64,000 nt of DNA from Piezodorus guildinii (GCA_023052935.1 CM041292.1:150154939-150218938); one strand, 5' to 3'; positions 10,111 to 22,144 are shown, counted from the first letter of the stretch. The notes: a model not told the origin generated them from the letters alone. Made by a program: numbers and translations.

Positions 10111-11404
10111 CACTGATTTCCTCCTGGGAAGTACTTTTTGCGACCAACTGTTATTTTAATTATGCTAATTTGATAATTTACCTTTGGGACACTTGCAACC
10201 TAAAGTTTGAAAACTTATTCATTTTCTCCACACATATTTCGCATTAAACGAAACCATCATCGTTTTCATTAGTTATGAAAAACCATTAAATCTCGCTTGC
10301 GGACCTTGAATTTCTGCCATTGTGAAAAAATTGTTAAACTGAAAACCATGTTATTCAGCACATGGTTACTTTCTTGTAAAGAGCAAAAACGCAGTGTTTT
10401 ATCGCGATATAATAAGGTTTAATTTTTTTCTTACTAAAACATCATAGCTATATCGGGAATAGAAACATACATACGTAATTAAAAACATGCAACAGCCTTC
10501 AATTTTTTTCTTTAGCTTTCGGAATGTTGTATATTCTGCGTATTCGGCTTTGTTTAATCAATTGTTCCTCAATCGACAATGAACCGGGTCAAGAATAATA
10601 TAATAATAATATAAACTTTCATTGCCTACGCTATAGAGGTAGTTTTCTTTCTTTCTTGGAAAACGGACTGAATGAATTTTTTTTTTTTTCGTGACGCTTG
10701 GTAAAACAATTGATTTATCCGGAATAAACACTGAGGTAGATGAATATTAATATAAACTAATCACAACTTTAAATAAGAACTTGCAATCGCATCGTTAGCT
10801 ATTTGAATTGGGCTGGATATTTAGACCTAGGGCTATTTATCAGTTTTTGATCAATAATTCAATAACGGTGAAATATAATGTCGAGGCATCCAACATATCT
10901 ATATATCTATTGGTGTAGTGTACGTGTTTTCAAAAAAAAAAAAAAAAAAAAAAAAAACCTGTGACTTTATAGGTATTGTTAATTCCTTGTTGAACTTCTC
11001 CCTGGCAGTCATATACAGTTCTAGAATTTTACTCTAACTCTGTGTGAACGTTTAATATAAATATCTTCAAAACATTATTTCTTGAATTATTAACAAATAT
11101 TGAGTAAAACTCATTTAGCTTCAAACATTTATACATTTGAAACTATGAATCATTCTTATTAAAAAACTAAAACCCTGTGTCTAACGGTGTAAAGGCGAAC
11201 ATGACCCTGGTGGTTGTCGTCTCGAAAAAAAAAAAAAAAAAAAAAAAATTATATGTATAATAATTTACATATAAATACTAATATTAATTTTTGTTCTATA
11301 GATCTAATTTTTTCTTAAACACACGTTTCCATCGAAACTCCATATTCATTTTCATTAATTTTATTCTTATGATTAGATAGTTATTCTCTAATTTAAAAAT
11401 ATTT
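10111..11404. other. AT-rich stretch with two long A runs
   Basis: Runs of 22-27 A at 10932-10958 and about 11226-11247 may be tails of retroposed fragments, but no identifiable body precedes them. No gene is seen. Confidence 0.5.
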
Positions 11405-12149
11405 TAATACGAAAATTCGCCATTTAAGCCCTGTCAGACTATTTCAATCAGAATGAAATCTTTTTTCTTTTTACATAACCCATTTAATTTTACATCGATA
11501 TAGTGATGGAGGGATCACCTGTAGCAGGGTTGCTAGCATAACAGCCTCCTATGCCAAAGGTCACGGGTTCAAACCTGCAGGTGGTCTTAGGATTTTTTAA
11601 TGGGCTTAAAAAATCCTTATTTGTGCCGTTCTTCGGAGGGGTCGTAAAAAGGTGGTCCAGATCCTGTGCGATGTCAGGTACTCGTTAAAGATCCCTATCC
11701 TAATAAAATCTGGATGGACAAAATTTAAGACTCCCACTGTAGCATCGTCCGATTAGCCACAGTAGCATTAACTGACGTTAAATAAATAAACAAACAAACA
11801 TCGATATAGTGAGTTTAATCAAAATCGTTATAGCCGTTTTAAAGTAAATCCTTAAAAGGTGCCAAATGCGTAGTCTAAAGTAGCATTTTCAGCCGATTTT
11901 AGTCAAAGGTGCTGTAACATCTCTGGCTAATGGTTGTCTTAAATATGAAATTTCAGTTTCGTGCGACTTTTCGTTTTTGTTCTATGCTTAACACACACAC
12001 AAACTCACACAGACCTTTTTAGGGACTTGGTTATTTGGACTTAGGGTACCCTAAGAAGTGTAATTCCGTTTAAAACTGGAATTCCACAATTTTCGCGATC
12101 GCAATACTTTCAGTTTCTATATATTTCATATATAGGCAAGTGAAAGTAA
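11405..12149 (+). mobile_element. TIR/CA-family element, copy B, split by a SINE
   Basis: This is the 3' half of the family, ending in the diagnostic TATAGGCAAGTGAAAGTAA. The element is interrupted at 11507-11797 by a SINE with a 15-bp TSD. The sequence across the junction matches the uninterrupted form in the copies at 42247-43362 and 62454-63342. Confidence 0.85.
11507..11797 (+). mobile_element. tRNA-derived SINE, family S1, full length
   Basis: The head has an A-box-like TAGCAGGGTTGCTAGC and a B box GGTTCAAAC, as in tRNA-derived SINEs. The body contains the conserved GGAGGGGtCGT and CGTTAAAGATCCC blocks, and the tail is a short AAATAAACAAAC repeat. The TSD ACATCGATATAGTGA is at 11492-11506 and 11798-11812. 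The SINE would use an internal pol III promoter and a LINE's reverse transcriptase in trans (family knowledge). Confidence 0.92.
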
Positions 12150-12554
12150 GAATGTTGACTATTTTTCTGCTTTAAGTAATAAACGAGGATGAGTGTAGAA
12201 GAACAAGAAGTTCTTATGAAGAACCACAGTAAACATATTTCTGTGAAACTTAAAATTTGATCAATATCAAAGCAATTACATTTTTCATAAAACATTTCTT
12301 TATCAGTAGAAGAAGTTGGAAGTACAATCCTTCGAAATAGAAGCCTTATTATGATTGTTAGTATCTTATGGATGTTTTTAGAAAATATGGAATAAAACGG
12401 TCGTCGAGTTAAAGACAGCTGTTTGTTATTAAATATCTTTCATCAAGGAAATCTATCTGAAGTGAACAAAATACTCGCCCACTTGCTCCCCAAGTCTTTC
12501 CTATTTCATGTAACCATTCATAAGATAAGCAGCACCCAGCAATTTAAAGGTTGA
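12150..12554. other. AT-rich unannotated stretch
   Basis: No recognised feature. A 61-codon open frame on the minus strand has no similarity I recognise. Confidence 0.5.
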
Positions 12555-12678
12555 AACATAAAAGTAGCATTTCAGTCAGCCAATTTTAGTAAAAAAGTTG
12601 CTGTAACATTTCAAATTATATTTGTCTCAAATATGAAATTTTAGTTTCGTAAAACTTTTCGTTTTCGTACTGGACTTA

Positions 12679-12721
<43 letters not shown>

Positions 12722-12871
12722 ATTTGCGAGACTAGGTTATTTTGACTCAGGGGAACCGGCCAGGACAGGGGTCTCTGTACGTGTATTTCCGTTGAAAACG
12801 GGAATTCGAAAATTTTCACTATTCCAATACTTCCCCTCACTATATATTCCTAAATAGTTAAGTGAAAGTAA
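12555..12871 (+). mobile_element. TIR/CA-family element, copy C (3' part)
   Basis: This holds only the last third of the element. It carries an expanded (CA)n run at 12680-12721, the GTATTTCCGTTGAAAAC block and the terminal TTAAGTGAAAGTAA. The CA tract is much longer here than in sibling copies. Confidence 0.82.
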
Positions 12872-13365
12872 TGAATTATAGGGTGAAGATTTTGTGAAAT
12901 TTAATTTATTTCTTTTGCGAATGTTTCAAGAAATAGTTATTTTGTTCGTTTACAATATTCCATTATCATTTCATGATTGTACATTTATCCCAACCCGACC
13001 AAATAAAATTTTTTTATTACCATTTTGCTTTAATTCAATGATTTCATGAAAAACGGCTTGAATTTTAGAGTTCACAGCCTTGAATTTTTAATTTATGCTT
13101 GGATTGTTTGCATGTTATATCGTTGCAACTTCCTGCAAATTTAATATATATAATTTAAGCAAAAAGGATTCGCAAAAGCATACATTTTTTCTTATTAAAA
13201 ATTGTTTTCCTTATTAAATCAGCTCCTGAAGAATAATTTGATCTGAAAATGAGGCATTAATACGAAAACACATCCCCTACAGAAATAAAATAAAAATAAT
13301 CTTGAATTGAGTAAGCTACGGTTTAATTTTTATATCATTACATTTCTATCAAGGAAAGATCTAAC
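12872..13365. other. AT-rich unannotated stretch
   Basis: No gene is seen. CTCCTGAAGA with a downstream GAAAAC near 13224-13272 is only weakly reminiscent of the GAAACGT units. Confidence 0.4.
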
Positions 13366-13923
13366 ATAATATTAGAGGTAGATATTTCTTCCAAATCCTT
13401 AATTCTCATCCCATTAAACAACAATAGAACCATACATAGCTTTAAATTGGTCTGATTCTTAATCCAGTTGAGGACAAAGATCTAAGCAATGCCCTGCACA
13501 CATATGATTTTTCGTTTACTGACTATTTTTATTGATTTGTCTTTTAATTTTTTTTATATCAGTGACAAAGTTTGGATAAACAGAAGAATTTCAGAAAGTT
13601 AAAATTGAGGTAATTTATAAATATTTATTGTCTTAACTTATAACTATGTAACATCGTTAATTGTTTTTGTAAATATTGGAAGGAATTAGTCCGGGTTGCG
13701 GTCATAAATGAAACAACTATAGTTAATGAATTATTACAAAAAAAATTTAAATTATTATAAGCTAGATGTCCCTTTTAACAACATTTTAAAATTATTGCGC
13801 ACAAATTTAAAATTAACACGAGTATTACAAACGTGGATATATAGTTGACGTTGAGAATTTTAAAGAATAAATCCGGGTGCGGTCATTAATGAAACAACTA
13901 ATAGTTTCAACTATTTTATTGTT

Positions 13924-13962
13924 GCCAACGTTTCGAACCCATTGTGGTCATCATCAGGCGTG
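13924..13962 (-). ncRNA. Hammerhead-ribozyme-like motif, left arm
   Basis: On the minus strand, CTGATGA (13957-13951) is followed by a short stem-loop and GAAACGTT (13934-13927), then GGC (13926-13924). One C is missing on the 5' side of the core relative to the right-arm copy, which weakens helix I. Activity is not implied. Confidence 0.4.
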
Positions 13963-14007
13963 TTGTAGCTAGTTCCATCGCTAGTCTAGTTTCCATTCGC
14001 CTACAAC

Positions 14008-14050
14008 ACGCCCTGATGATGACCCACAATGGGGATCGAAACGTTGGCAA
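14008..14050 (+). ncRNA. Hammerhead-ribozyme-like motif, right arm (best match)
   Basis: GCC (14010-14012) and GGC (14046-14048) form helix I. CTGATGA (14013-14019) is the exact hammerhead core. Helix II forms from CCCA (14023-14026) with TGGG (14030-14033), extended by GA/TC around a small bulge. GAA (14038-14040) is followed by AC|GT as a two-bp helix III, and the T after it gives a GUU cleavage triplet, which is allowed (NUH). Helix III is so short that cleavage would be expected only as a dimer, as described for Penelope-like elements. The structure is predicted by eye. Confidence 0.5.
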
Positions 14051-14395
14051 ACAATAAAATAGTTGAACTATTTAGTTGTTTCATTTAATGACCGGACTTA
14101 TTCCTTCTAATAATTCTCAACGTCAACTATTATATCCACGTTTTTATAAATACCTCGTATTAATTTTAAAATTTGTGTACAATAATTTTAAATGTTGTTT
14201 AAAAGGGACATTTGGCTTATAATAATTTTAAAAAAAATTTTTGTAATAATTTACTTAACTATAGTTGTTTTTTATGCAATTTGGAATTGTTGATTTTTAT
14301 TTGTAGATGAAGTGAGATCCCGAAACGTTGAAATGATGATAGAATAAAGAATTAAGAATTTGGACGAAATATGTTAGCTCCTAATATCTACCTCT

Positions 14396-16965
14396 AGGTT
14401 TAATTTTGTTTTATAACATTTTCAACATAAAATGTAAAATTTAGTTATCAATCAGTTGACAGGTTTTTTTTATCCCCAATCCAACTTACAACAGCTAATA
14501 GATTTTATACTTATTCCTATCAGGGATGGTTTTATTTACATTATTTATGCGCTTAATTTTATCGGGTTAATAAAAACGAGACATTGGTATTTCTGACGTT
14601 TGTGACCAATACCATTACAACTACCTGATGTTCGCTTCAATGAGTTAGTGATTACTTCCTGCAAGATTTAAATTGCGGAAAAATGTTCTCGATGGTCGTT
14701 TCTTAGGTGATTAGTGTCTTGTACCAAGGTTTGGTTGTTCACCTACTTGGTTCTCTATTTCGAAATACATAAAATGTTAACGATTTAAGGATAATTTTCA
14801 TTAGCTTCGAATCTTTCTTATTATAATTTCTAACTCTATTGTGTGGTATCTATTCATGTCACATATTCACAACCAATTCGTAATCTCTGAATATAAATTG
14901 TGTATATATTTATGTGTATTTTTGAAAAAAAAAAACATTAGATGATACAGCAAACATTCGAGCAATGAAAAATAATAAACCGATAACATTACTAATCTAA
15001 CTTCCAATTAATAAACCGAAATTAAAATATATAAAGAAAAATAGTTGGTTCTTAATTCTTCCCAAAATGTTTATTATATACCAATAATAATTACGATTCT
15101 ACGTTTGGGGAATTTTTCCCTTCAGGACTTCAGGACTACTACAATATATTAAAAAAAAAAATTATTATTAGAAGAAAATAAATACCATTCAAACAATAAA
15201 TATTAGAACAAACAATAATATTATATACAAATCTATTCACTTGACACGATATTGGATTTTTTAAAATAAGTTCGTAGCGTTTTACAATATTTCAAATTAA
15301 GCCTCTCTGAGATTATGAAATCATGTTTACTTTGTCAATAATGTTTACAATTATAAAAAAGGATTAGTTCAGATGCTTTTATGCATAACTTTCGACCGAG
15401 ATTCCTTATCCTGAAGTGGTATTTTGCATGCTCAAAATTAAAGAGAATCCAAAATTCATTTTCGTCATTTAATGATTTTTTTTTTTCCGAAAAGAGAAAT
15501 TTTTTGCACGATGGTAAAAAATTGCAGTGTGTTATACGATGATACATAGAAGAGATGATACTTAGCACTATCTGTAAGTGGTTAGCTCGGTTCAAACCGG
15601 AATTTTTAACTGGAAAACGTAAATGCCCTCGAGTCGCCCTCAATGTTGATGATGACCGTATTCAAAAAGTTACCTGAAAGCAGTGGCAATATTTAATTGA
15701 TCAAAATGGCATAATGGTTCAATATATGATTCATTTAAATATTCACAAGAATCTGAAGTTTTTATTGAAACACGATACGGACATTTTTTTTACAACCCCA
15801 ATAAATATAGACCTCCATAACGTTTAATAATCCGATTTATTAAATTAATTACATATATTGCAGCACTGACTAAATTCTCACATCAATGTGATATATGTAT
15901 GACGTGTATATAGTTTTTGAGTGATTTCTTAGACTTTCTATTGATTCATGATTGTGTATATATTTTATTATACTTTTATTTGTATATATTGTATAAATAT
16001 AGTATGGGTGTTATCTTTCACTACTATTATTAATTTCCAAATTAGGACAATTTTAATATTCCTCAATAAAAAATTGTTGTTAAAAAAAAAATTAAATAAT
16101 TGTCCACGTATTATGGGTGGGTGGTCAGAATTCTCCGATTCTGTTGTAAAAAAAACTGCCATATTTTTCATTCGAAGCTTAACATCAATTGTGATTTCGA
16201 ACCATAGAATATAAAATATTTTTGTGTTAATTGATAAGAATAATCGAAGAGTTGTTATTAATACGGCATGATAAACCGCCTGGAATCGATTTTTAACTTC
16301 GAAACGTCCTTGTAACAGTTATTGGTGTTATCGGAAAAGAAAAAAAAAAAAGGGAAAGAAATATTGTGATATTTTTTTAAACAGTTTGTTGTAAAAAACT
16401 GCTTCTTGGAAATATATTGCGTTACTATCTAAAGGCCAGTTGTGGACAAATTCAAAACGAAAGAATCATTTATAAAAATATGTTTCGGTCTATGAAAACG
16501 TATCTCGATTTTGGTTCAATACTATTGTGGCGACCATAGAGGAACCGAATATTTGCTTGGGCTTGAGGATATTTATTTAAGAATCGTGGTTGATATCTCG
16601 ATTCCAAACTATTTCAATGGGCTCTCATATCTTCTGTGGTATTAAATCATATTTTATTACATTTACTTTTTATAAACTATAAAGTAACATCATCACTTCG
16701 GGATTTATTATTGGTTCGACATTAACACATTTTCTGTAGAAATTATCATCATTTCTATTCAGGTCCCTATTATTTAGAATATTTTTCTACAAAAGAACTA
16801 TATTTCTATTACTGTAGAGAACCTTCAAAAATAACACCTTAGTGTTAAAAGATTTTCTCGAGTGTTAATAATATCTGGTACGATTTCGATGTTGGAACCT
16901 CACGAATCTAAATCAAAAGATGTGCTGCGGTCTTTCTGACTAGAAGTAACTTTCGTTATTTCATA
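14396..16965. other. AT-rich stretch, unrecognised
   Basis: CCCGAAACGTTGAA at about 14331-14344 is another truncated GAAACGT unit. At 15540-15680 a patch of more even composition looks like ancient coding sequence but has no assignable family. Open frames at 15335-15643 (minus) and 15948-16214 (plus) are AT-driven, with no motif. Confidence 0.45.
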
Positions 16966-17218
16966 GGGTCACATGTGGTTATGGTTAGCACAATAACTTC
17001 CTATGCCCGAGAACGCAGGTTCATACCGGCATATCGCCACTAAAGGAGTTAAAATTCTTGGTTGTAAAGTGCTTTAGAGGAGACGTAAAACGGTCGTGAC
17101 GAGCCTGTGATTTCTCTCCTAATTAAACCTGGATAGGTAAAATTTAGAAATTCCACTGTAGTATCTTCCGATTAGCCACAGTAACATAAAGTGGCTTTAA
17201 CTAAATAAACAAACAAAC
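16966..17218 (+). mobile_element. SINE S1, diverged copy
   Basis: The head is degraded, with a B box visible as GGTTCATAC. The GAGACGTAAAA.GGT block is present, the 3' region GGATAGGTAAAATTTAG..TTCCGATTAGCCACAGTA is clear, and the tail is TAAATAAACAAACAAAC. A possible imperfect TSD (TTTCGTTATT / TTTCATTATG) flanks it. It is older than the copies at 11.5 and 61.4 kb. Confidence 0.85.
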
Positions 17219-18519
17219 TTTCATTATGTTACCTAAATATCCAGGTATTTAAACTATTTGTAATTAACTTACATACTTAACCTAGAAAGCTATATACCAA
17301 TTCAATTAATTCGGGAATCAAGTCCTTTGCATCGCATTTCAGTCTTGATATCAATCGCTAAACAACAGTTTATTGATTGTGCAAGGAAGACAAAGAATAA
17401 TGCTATTTAGTGCCATTCTTCCGGTTTAGTAGGTTTCTCGATTCCTAGTTACACTTGGTTTTTCGATTTTCGGAAAAACACTTTGAATCTAATCTAATCA
17501 TACTGTATTGATAATATTATTTATATCAAACGACAATATAAGTAAATAAAGAAAAAGATTTGTGAGTAAAAAAAAAAAGTTAAAACATCAAAAAATATAA
17601 CAATTTTTGTATGGAATGGGTAACAAGATCCTTGGGCATTAACACTGTGAATATAAGTCCTTGGAAATAAACAAAGAATTTTGAAAGCTTGCTGGGATTA
17701 CAATAAAAAATACGATTGGCCTAGAAATCAATTAAGACGAAATACATAATAATATGCGGAAAAACACTAACGATCTGCTTTGCAACTGACACGTGATCAA
17801 CCGATAACTTGCTTTCATTAATTGCGGAAAAACAATCAGCCGTATGACTGGAGTCCATCGCAAAGCATACCCATTCTATATTCTATTCATCTAAAATTAT
17901 CAAACTTCAGATATTTCAGGATTCGGAATTTTTAAAGAATAACAAGTAACAGGGGCATCAAATTCTAAACTTTATTTGAGAAATGTCACCTTCGTTTCCC
18001 TTTTCCTTTCTCTTCTGTTTTTCATAAATCGAAACATTTTCTTGTTAAAAATTACTTTTTTGTTTCTTTGATTTCTGGCACTATCAGCCTTATACCTAAA
18101 ACTGAATACACCTCCCAAAGTAAAGAGGGAACAGAACTGCAAAACTACTGATTGAAATAGTATTTATAGCTTGCCACAGCGCACTCTCTATGTAATCTCG
18201 CATTGTCTCCTTACGGTGTTGAATCACGGGTTCTTGTACTTTTTCACTGGTATAGTTAAAAATATTCGAGGTGGATATATTAAAGGGAGAAAACCATAAA
18301 AGTATAGAAGACTTTCGATTTAGCTTTAAATTACAATTAGTGAGAGCAAACAATATATATTACAAAAAATTATCAAGAATATCATTGAGAGATTGAAGAA
18401 CACACTATGGACAGGGAAAATAAATTAAATATATGCAGAGCAGTTATAGCATATCTTAAACCTATAGCATATTTACAATAATATATGTATATTGTATACT
18501 ATAAGATGTTGTATACTAC
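17219..18519. other. AT-rich unannotated stretch
   Basis: No gene or recognised repeat. An 85-codon open frame at 18096-18353 (minus) has no recognisable similarity. Confidence 0.5.
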
Positions 18520-18845
18520 TAAGATATAATGAAGCTATACCCTTCTCCATCGAGAGCATCATTACAAAGTGAACGCCGCGAGGAAACTGCTTTGGCGAGA
18601 CTTCGCATCGGACATAGTAGACTCACTAGTCCATCTTATCCTCTGGCAATTCCAACCAATGTGTGACTTATGTAGAGTGCCTCCCAATAAAACATATAAT
18701 TGAGCACTGCCCCAAATTCCAAGTTCTAATGGATGAATTCAATTTACCTAGATCGCTAAGACTCCCCCAGTTGGAGGTGATGGTCTGACTTCCCTGGAAA
18801 CCAAACCGACTGGGAAGTGTGTAATAACCAATAAGTTGAGCACCT
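18520..18845 (+). pseudogene. I-type LINE relic: C-terminal end of ORF2 after RNase H
   Basis: Across frameshifts the plus strand reads EE(T)ALARLRIGHSRLTS, then a cysteine/histidine cluster CDLCRVPL..IKHIIEHCPKF. This is the C-terminal zinc-finger-like block found after the RNase H domain in I-, Loa- and R1-like LINE polyproteins. It is heavily mutated with several stops. It may belong to the same family as the RT relic at 48220-49260. Confidence 0.7.
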
Positions 18846-20879
18846 ATTCTAATACCCTAACCCTTAACCCTACTACAAGATGTGTTAGTTCTCATGTCTT
18901 TTTATATCAGAATTGTGAATCTTGTGTACATTCATATGATTTTTTTTTTGTCCTAATGTCGCCTTAAATGGCTAAACACTGATTACATGATTCTGTTTGG
19001 CGGATTTAAGACTTTGTGTTGGAATATTCAAATAACATCCTAACGATACTATACTTCATCGACTACTTCATTAAAGTATGCTCTAAGAAACGAATATTTG
19101 GTATTCCTGAAATCTGAATATTACAAGAACTATACTATTTTATGGAATGTATAAATAAGGGTTTCAAATACACATATTAAAATATGAATATCGATGATTG
19201 ACCGTCTAATAATTCAATGAGTCCATTTAGTGGTCGGGGAAATAAATAATGTTAATTATTGATTAATACTTACATTTTGACCAACAATTAGGGACTTCAA
19301 GAGGTATAAAAAGGAACACATATAAAAATAAACATTTAAAAATATTAAAAAAGGAACAGAAATAGAAACAACATAGAGTTATTAACAAAATATTTGCTGA
19401 TATACTTTATAAGAGTTTTTATTAACTAATTATACCTTTAACCCTGTTATTTTATCACGTTTTTCGACCGCTAATTATTCATTATTCAGTCAACTGTTTA
19501 TTTTAGTATTATTAGTTTATCAGTTATATAATATTATTTTTGGTATTTCTTATCATTTTTACCTTATTATTTTTCAATATATATTGTTCTTTTGTTTTAT
19601 AATTCATTACTGCAATATTATCTAAGCCATTGTTTTTCTACAATTTGACTACCTTATTATTTGTACCTTATGTATGTACCTTTGTCCATAGCTTAAATTG
19701 TTTTTTCAATACGTTTTTATATTTACGATGCCCTAAGGAATCTGAAGGGAGGGAGAATATGGCTCTTCTCCCAAAATTATTAGAACAAATGAATCAACTA
19801 AAAAAAAAAAGAACAAAAATATTAAATTGGAAAAAACAAGTTTATTATTTTATGTTATGGTAGGACGTGGCTTAACTTGAGTGGTTATAGCTTCTCAACG
19901 ATAAGTATTAATGGCGTAATGCATACTGATATATTACCAATTTATTCCATTACAAAAATATCAACAGTGATTTTTTTCTTACAAGCCAAAATCAAGAACT
20001 TCAGCTGTATATATGCAGAAAGTCAAGTATTAATGCTCATACTCCTCATAGGTGGGGTAAATTGTGCAAAGTAATGGTGCAAATTGAGCACTCAAAAATT
20101 GTGGCCAAACCATGGGTTCAATATTAACTAGGCATGAGATTATATTTCTATTAGAAAATTAAATTTTTATTTATAATCTTTTAGTGACGAGACAAAAAAA
20201 CATTAAAGTATGTTTAGCTTGGCTTACGGGCGCGCTGTACGGTGAGAGTAAAATATGAAAATATGTGAATGTTTGAAGTGATGTCGGCGATAGTGATTAT
20301 CATACACTCTCACACACATTCAACGTATTATAATAAATATACAATAAACGTATTTCATATAAAATGGTTCTTTATCATTTTTCTTTTAACTTTTATTATA
20401 AATGATGTTTAATTTCTTAAAATGGAGTACCTATATAAAAAATACACGTTTTCGTAATGTTTATATTACAATTTTTTTATATGACTTTAGTATCTAGTTT
20501 TGTTATATTTAAAAAATAATAATATTTACGGATATTATAGGATTTTTTTAAAAGTAATATTCAATATTCTATCCGAATTTATTAAAAACAAATCATATCT
20601 TCTCACTCTCAAAAGCACTCCTTCCACGATTTTTCACCTATGACCTCTTCTCTCAAGTAAGTGTAACGCGGCATTCATGATGATTCGGTCTTTCTGTTCA
20701 AAATCAGACTAGAATATTTATGTAATTACCGATATGGCTTATATTATATAAGAAAATATTGATAAGATCTAAAGAATCTATAGCTCAACTAATCCATGCA
20801 AGTACATTTTAAAATAAAATTAGAGTAATGAAAAAACTGTTATTAAAAATGTATAGTCGGCTGTTGAAAATATTGTAAG
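18846..20879. other. AT-rich unannotated stretch
   Basis: No gene is seen. A GC-richer patch at 20222-20300 has no identifiable structure. The 77-codon open frame at 19630-19863 is low-complexity. Confidence 0.5.
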
Positions 20880-20993
20880 TAGAAATAATTGGGAGTCAGT
20901 CGTTTTTTGAATATTTTAATTTTGCAGACGTTTCGGCTCAAACTTGTGAGCAATTATCAAGGCAGTACTGAGCCATTTCAAGCATAAACGGTT
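20880..20993 (-). mobile_element. Hammerhead-like dispersed repeat, copy 2
   Basis: On the minus strand this matches 838-955: TTTATGCTTG, GGCTCAGTA, GCTCACAAGTTTGAGC as the helix II hairpin, GAAACGTC, then the AAAATTAAA tail. The core is decayed to CTTGATAA, so the motif is no longer a plausible ribozyme. Confidence 0.6.
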
Positions 20994-21179
20994 AGAATTG
21001 CACACAGAACCGCATAAATAGGCGCATTTAAAAAAAAATATATATTTTTATTGATTTTTACTACTGTAAATACAATGTATACAAGTAAAATGCTATAAAG
21101 GCGCATTTCGAAATCAATTCTAATTAATGATTTTTAATTTTGTTTTGGTATTTTTCTTCGGTTAACCTGTTTCTATTAA

Positions 21180-21620
21180 TATATTTTTCTAAAACAGTTA
21201 ATCTGGACTTAACAAAAATCTATGCGGTAGCACTCCAACCGCGGCCGAACCCGTACTCCCGGACATCCTCCAGTTCGTGGCCCGATGACGGCTCCCCAGA
21301 AGTACCGGTACCCTAATCAGCTGGCAGATTACGAGATATCAGAAGGTATATATAAAGAGGTAGAAAGCAGCCGCTCGGCAGATAACAGAGCCGACCTACT
21401 TGTTGCTCTCTGTGGTGGGGATTCCAACTCTTCAGTATCAGCCATGTCCCAGCACCGTAGGGTCATCGAGTACCTCAACAACTCTAATGTGAGTACACTC
21501 GGAGTACCAATTAATATTAATAATAACAATTATATATCTATATTTATATTAACCTCAACGTAAGAGGTCTTCTACGCCCGCTCATCGAGCTCAATAATCC
21601 TTAAAATATTTATTGCCTTG
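21180..21620 (+). other. GC-rich island with TATA-like box and splice-donor-like site; possible solo LTR or exon
   Basis: About 300 bp of balanced composition stands out sharply from its surroundings. It contains TATATAAAG at about 21349-21357 and AACTCTAATGTGAGTAC at about 21480-21496, where GTGAGT is a good 5' splice-site match. An open frame 21285-21563 (92 codons) covers the island but loses complexity after the donor. Two readings fit: a solo LTR promoter/leader region of an LTR retrotransposon, or an exon. I cannot choose, and no clear TG..CA ends with a TSD were found. Confidence 0.3.
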
Positions 21621-21926
21621 TTTCTTCATTAAATAAGTTATGGTTTAAATTCTAGGATAACTCTATTAACTAATAAAATCGTGTTTTTATTATTATTCCA
21701 ACAATAAAATACCTTACTGATGAAATGTCAATATCTTGTTAGAACAGATAATAAATAAAATCTTAATTATTCAATGCACATTGTTTATGACAAATGTATA
21801 AGTTTTTAGACGGTTTAGATTTTTAAATAAGAAGTAAACAAGTATATTTCAGAAAGTATCTCGATACTTTTCTTACGATATCGTCTCGACTTTTCTTAAA
21901 TGTTAGCTTTAACTTAACTATCCTGG

Positions 21927-22144
21927 TTGTTTATTTATTTAAAGTCACTTTATGCTGCTGTGGCTAATAGAACAATGCTAAAGTGGAAGTCCTAAAGTTT
22001 AGCAACCCAGGGATAATGAGGATAGGGAACTTTTACGAGTACCTGACATCGTTCAGGCTCGGAACCACCTTTTTACGTCCCCTCCGAAGATCAGTATAAC
22101 TAAGGATTTTAACCCATGACATTGGGCATAGAAGGCTGTCATGT
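21927..22144 (-). mobile_element. SINE S1, diverged, head truncated
   Basis: Minus-strand copy. The tail TTGTTTATTTATTT (reverse complement of the AAATAAATAAACAA tail), the AAGTCACTTTATGC and ACGTCCCCTCCGAAG blocks and the remnant of the tRNA-like region (CATGACATTGGGCATAG) are visible. It lacks the first 40 or so bases. Confidence 0.85.

Larger units (their letters stand above)
13366..14395. repeat. Large nested inverted repeat (fold-back), PLE pLTR-like
   Basis: Outer arms 13366-13412 and 14338-14393 are complementary with mismatches. The inner arms are far better: about 13711-13969 pairs with about 14001-14270, starting and ending with AACTATAGTTG-type sequence, around a loop of about 30 nt. 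Within each inner arm a unit with CTGATGA and GAAACGTT reads outward, minus strand on the left and plus strand on the right. The segment TCCGGGTGCGGTCAT.AATGAAACAACTA occurs twice in the left arm (about 13690 and 13875). No ORF is present. A head-to-head pair of Penelope-like pseudo-LTRs is the best explanation, but this is inference. Confidence 0.75.

Noticed and set aside
11226..11247. A run after GGTTGTCGTCTCG, considered as a LINE or processed pseudogene tail
   Set aside because: No recognisable body, polyadenylation signal or TSD could be found upstream.
15540..15680. Possible Tc1/mariner-like helix-turn-helix remnant (plus-strand reading with a WLARFKP..TGKRK..PRVALNVDDDRI-like string)
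   Set aside because: It requires several frame changes, and no catalytic D,D block, TIR or TA target duplication is visible. The resemblance is too weak to annotate.
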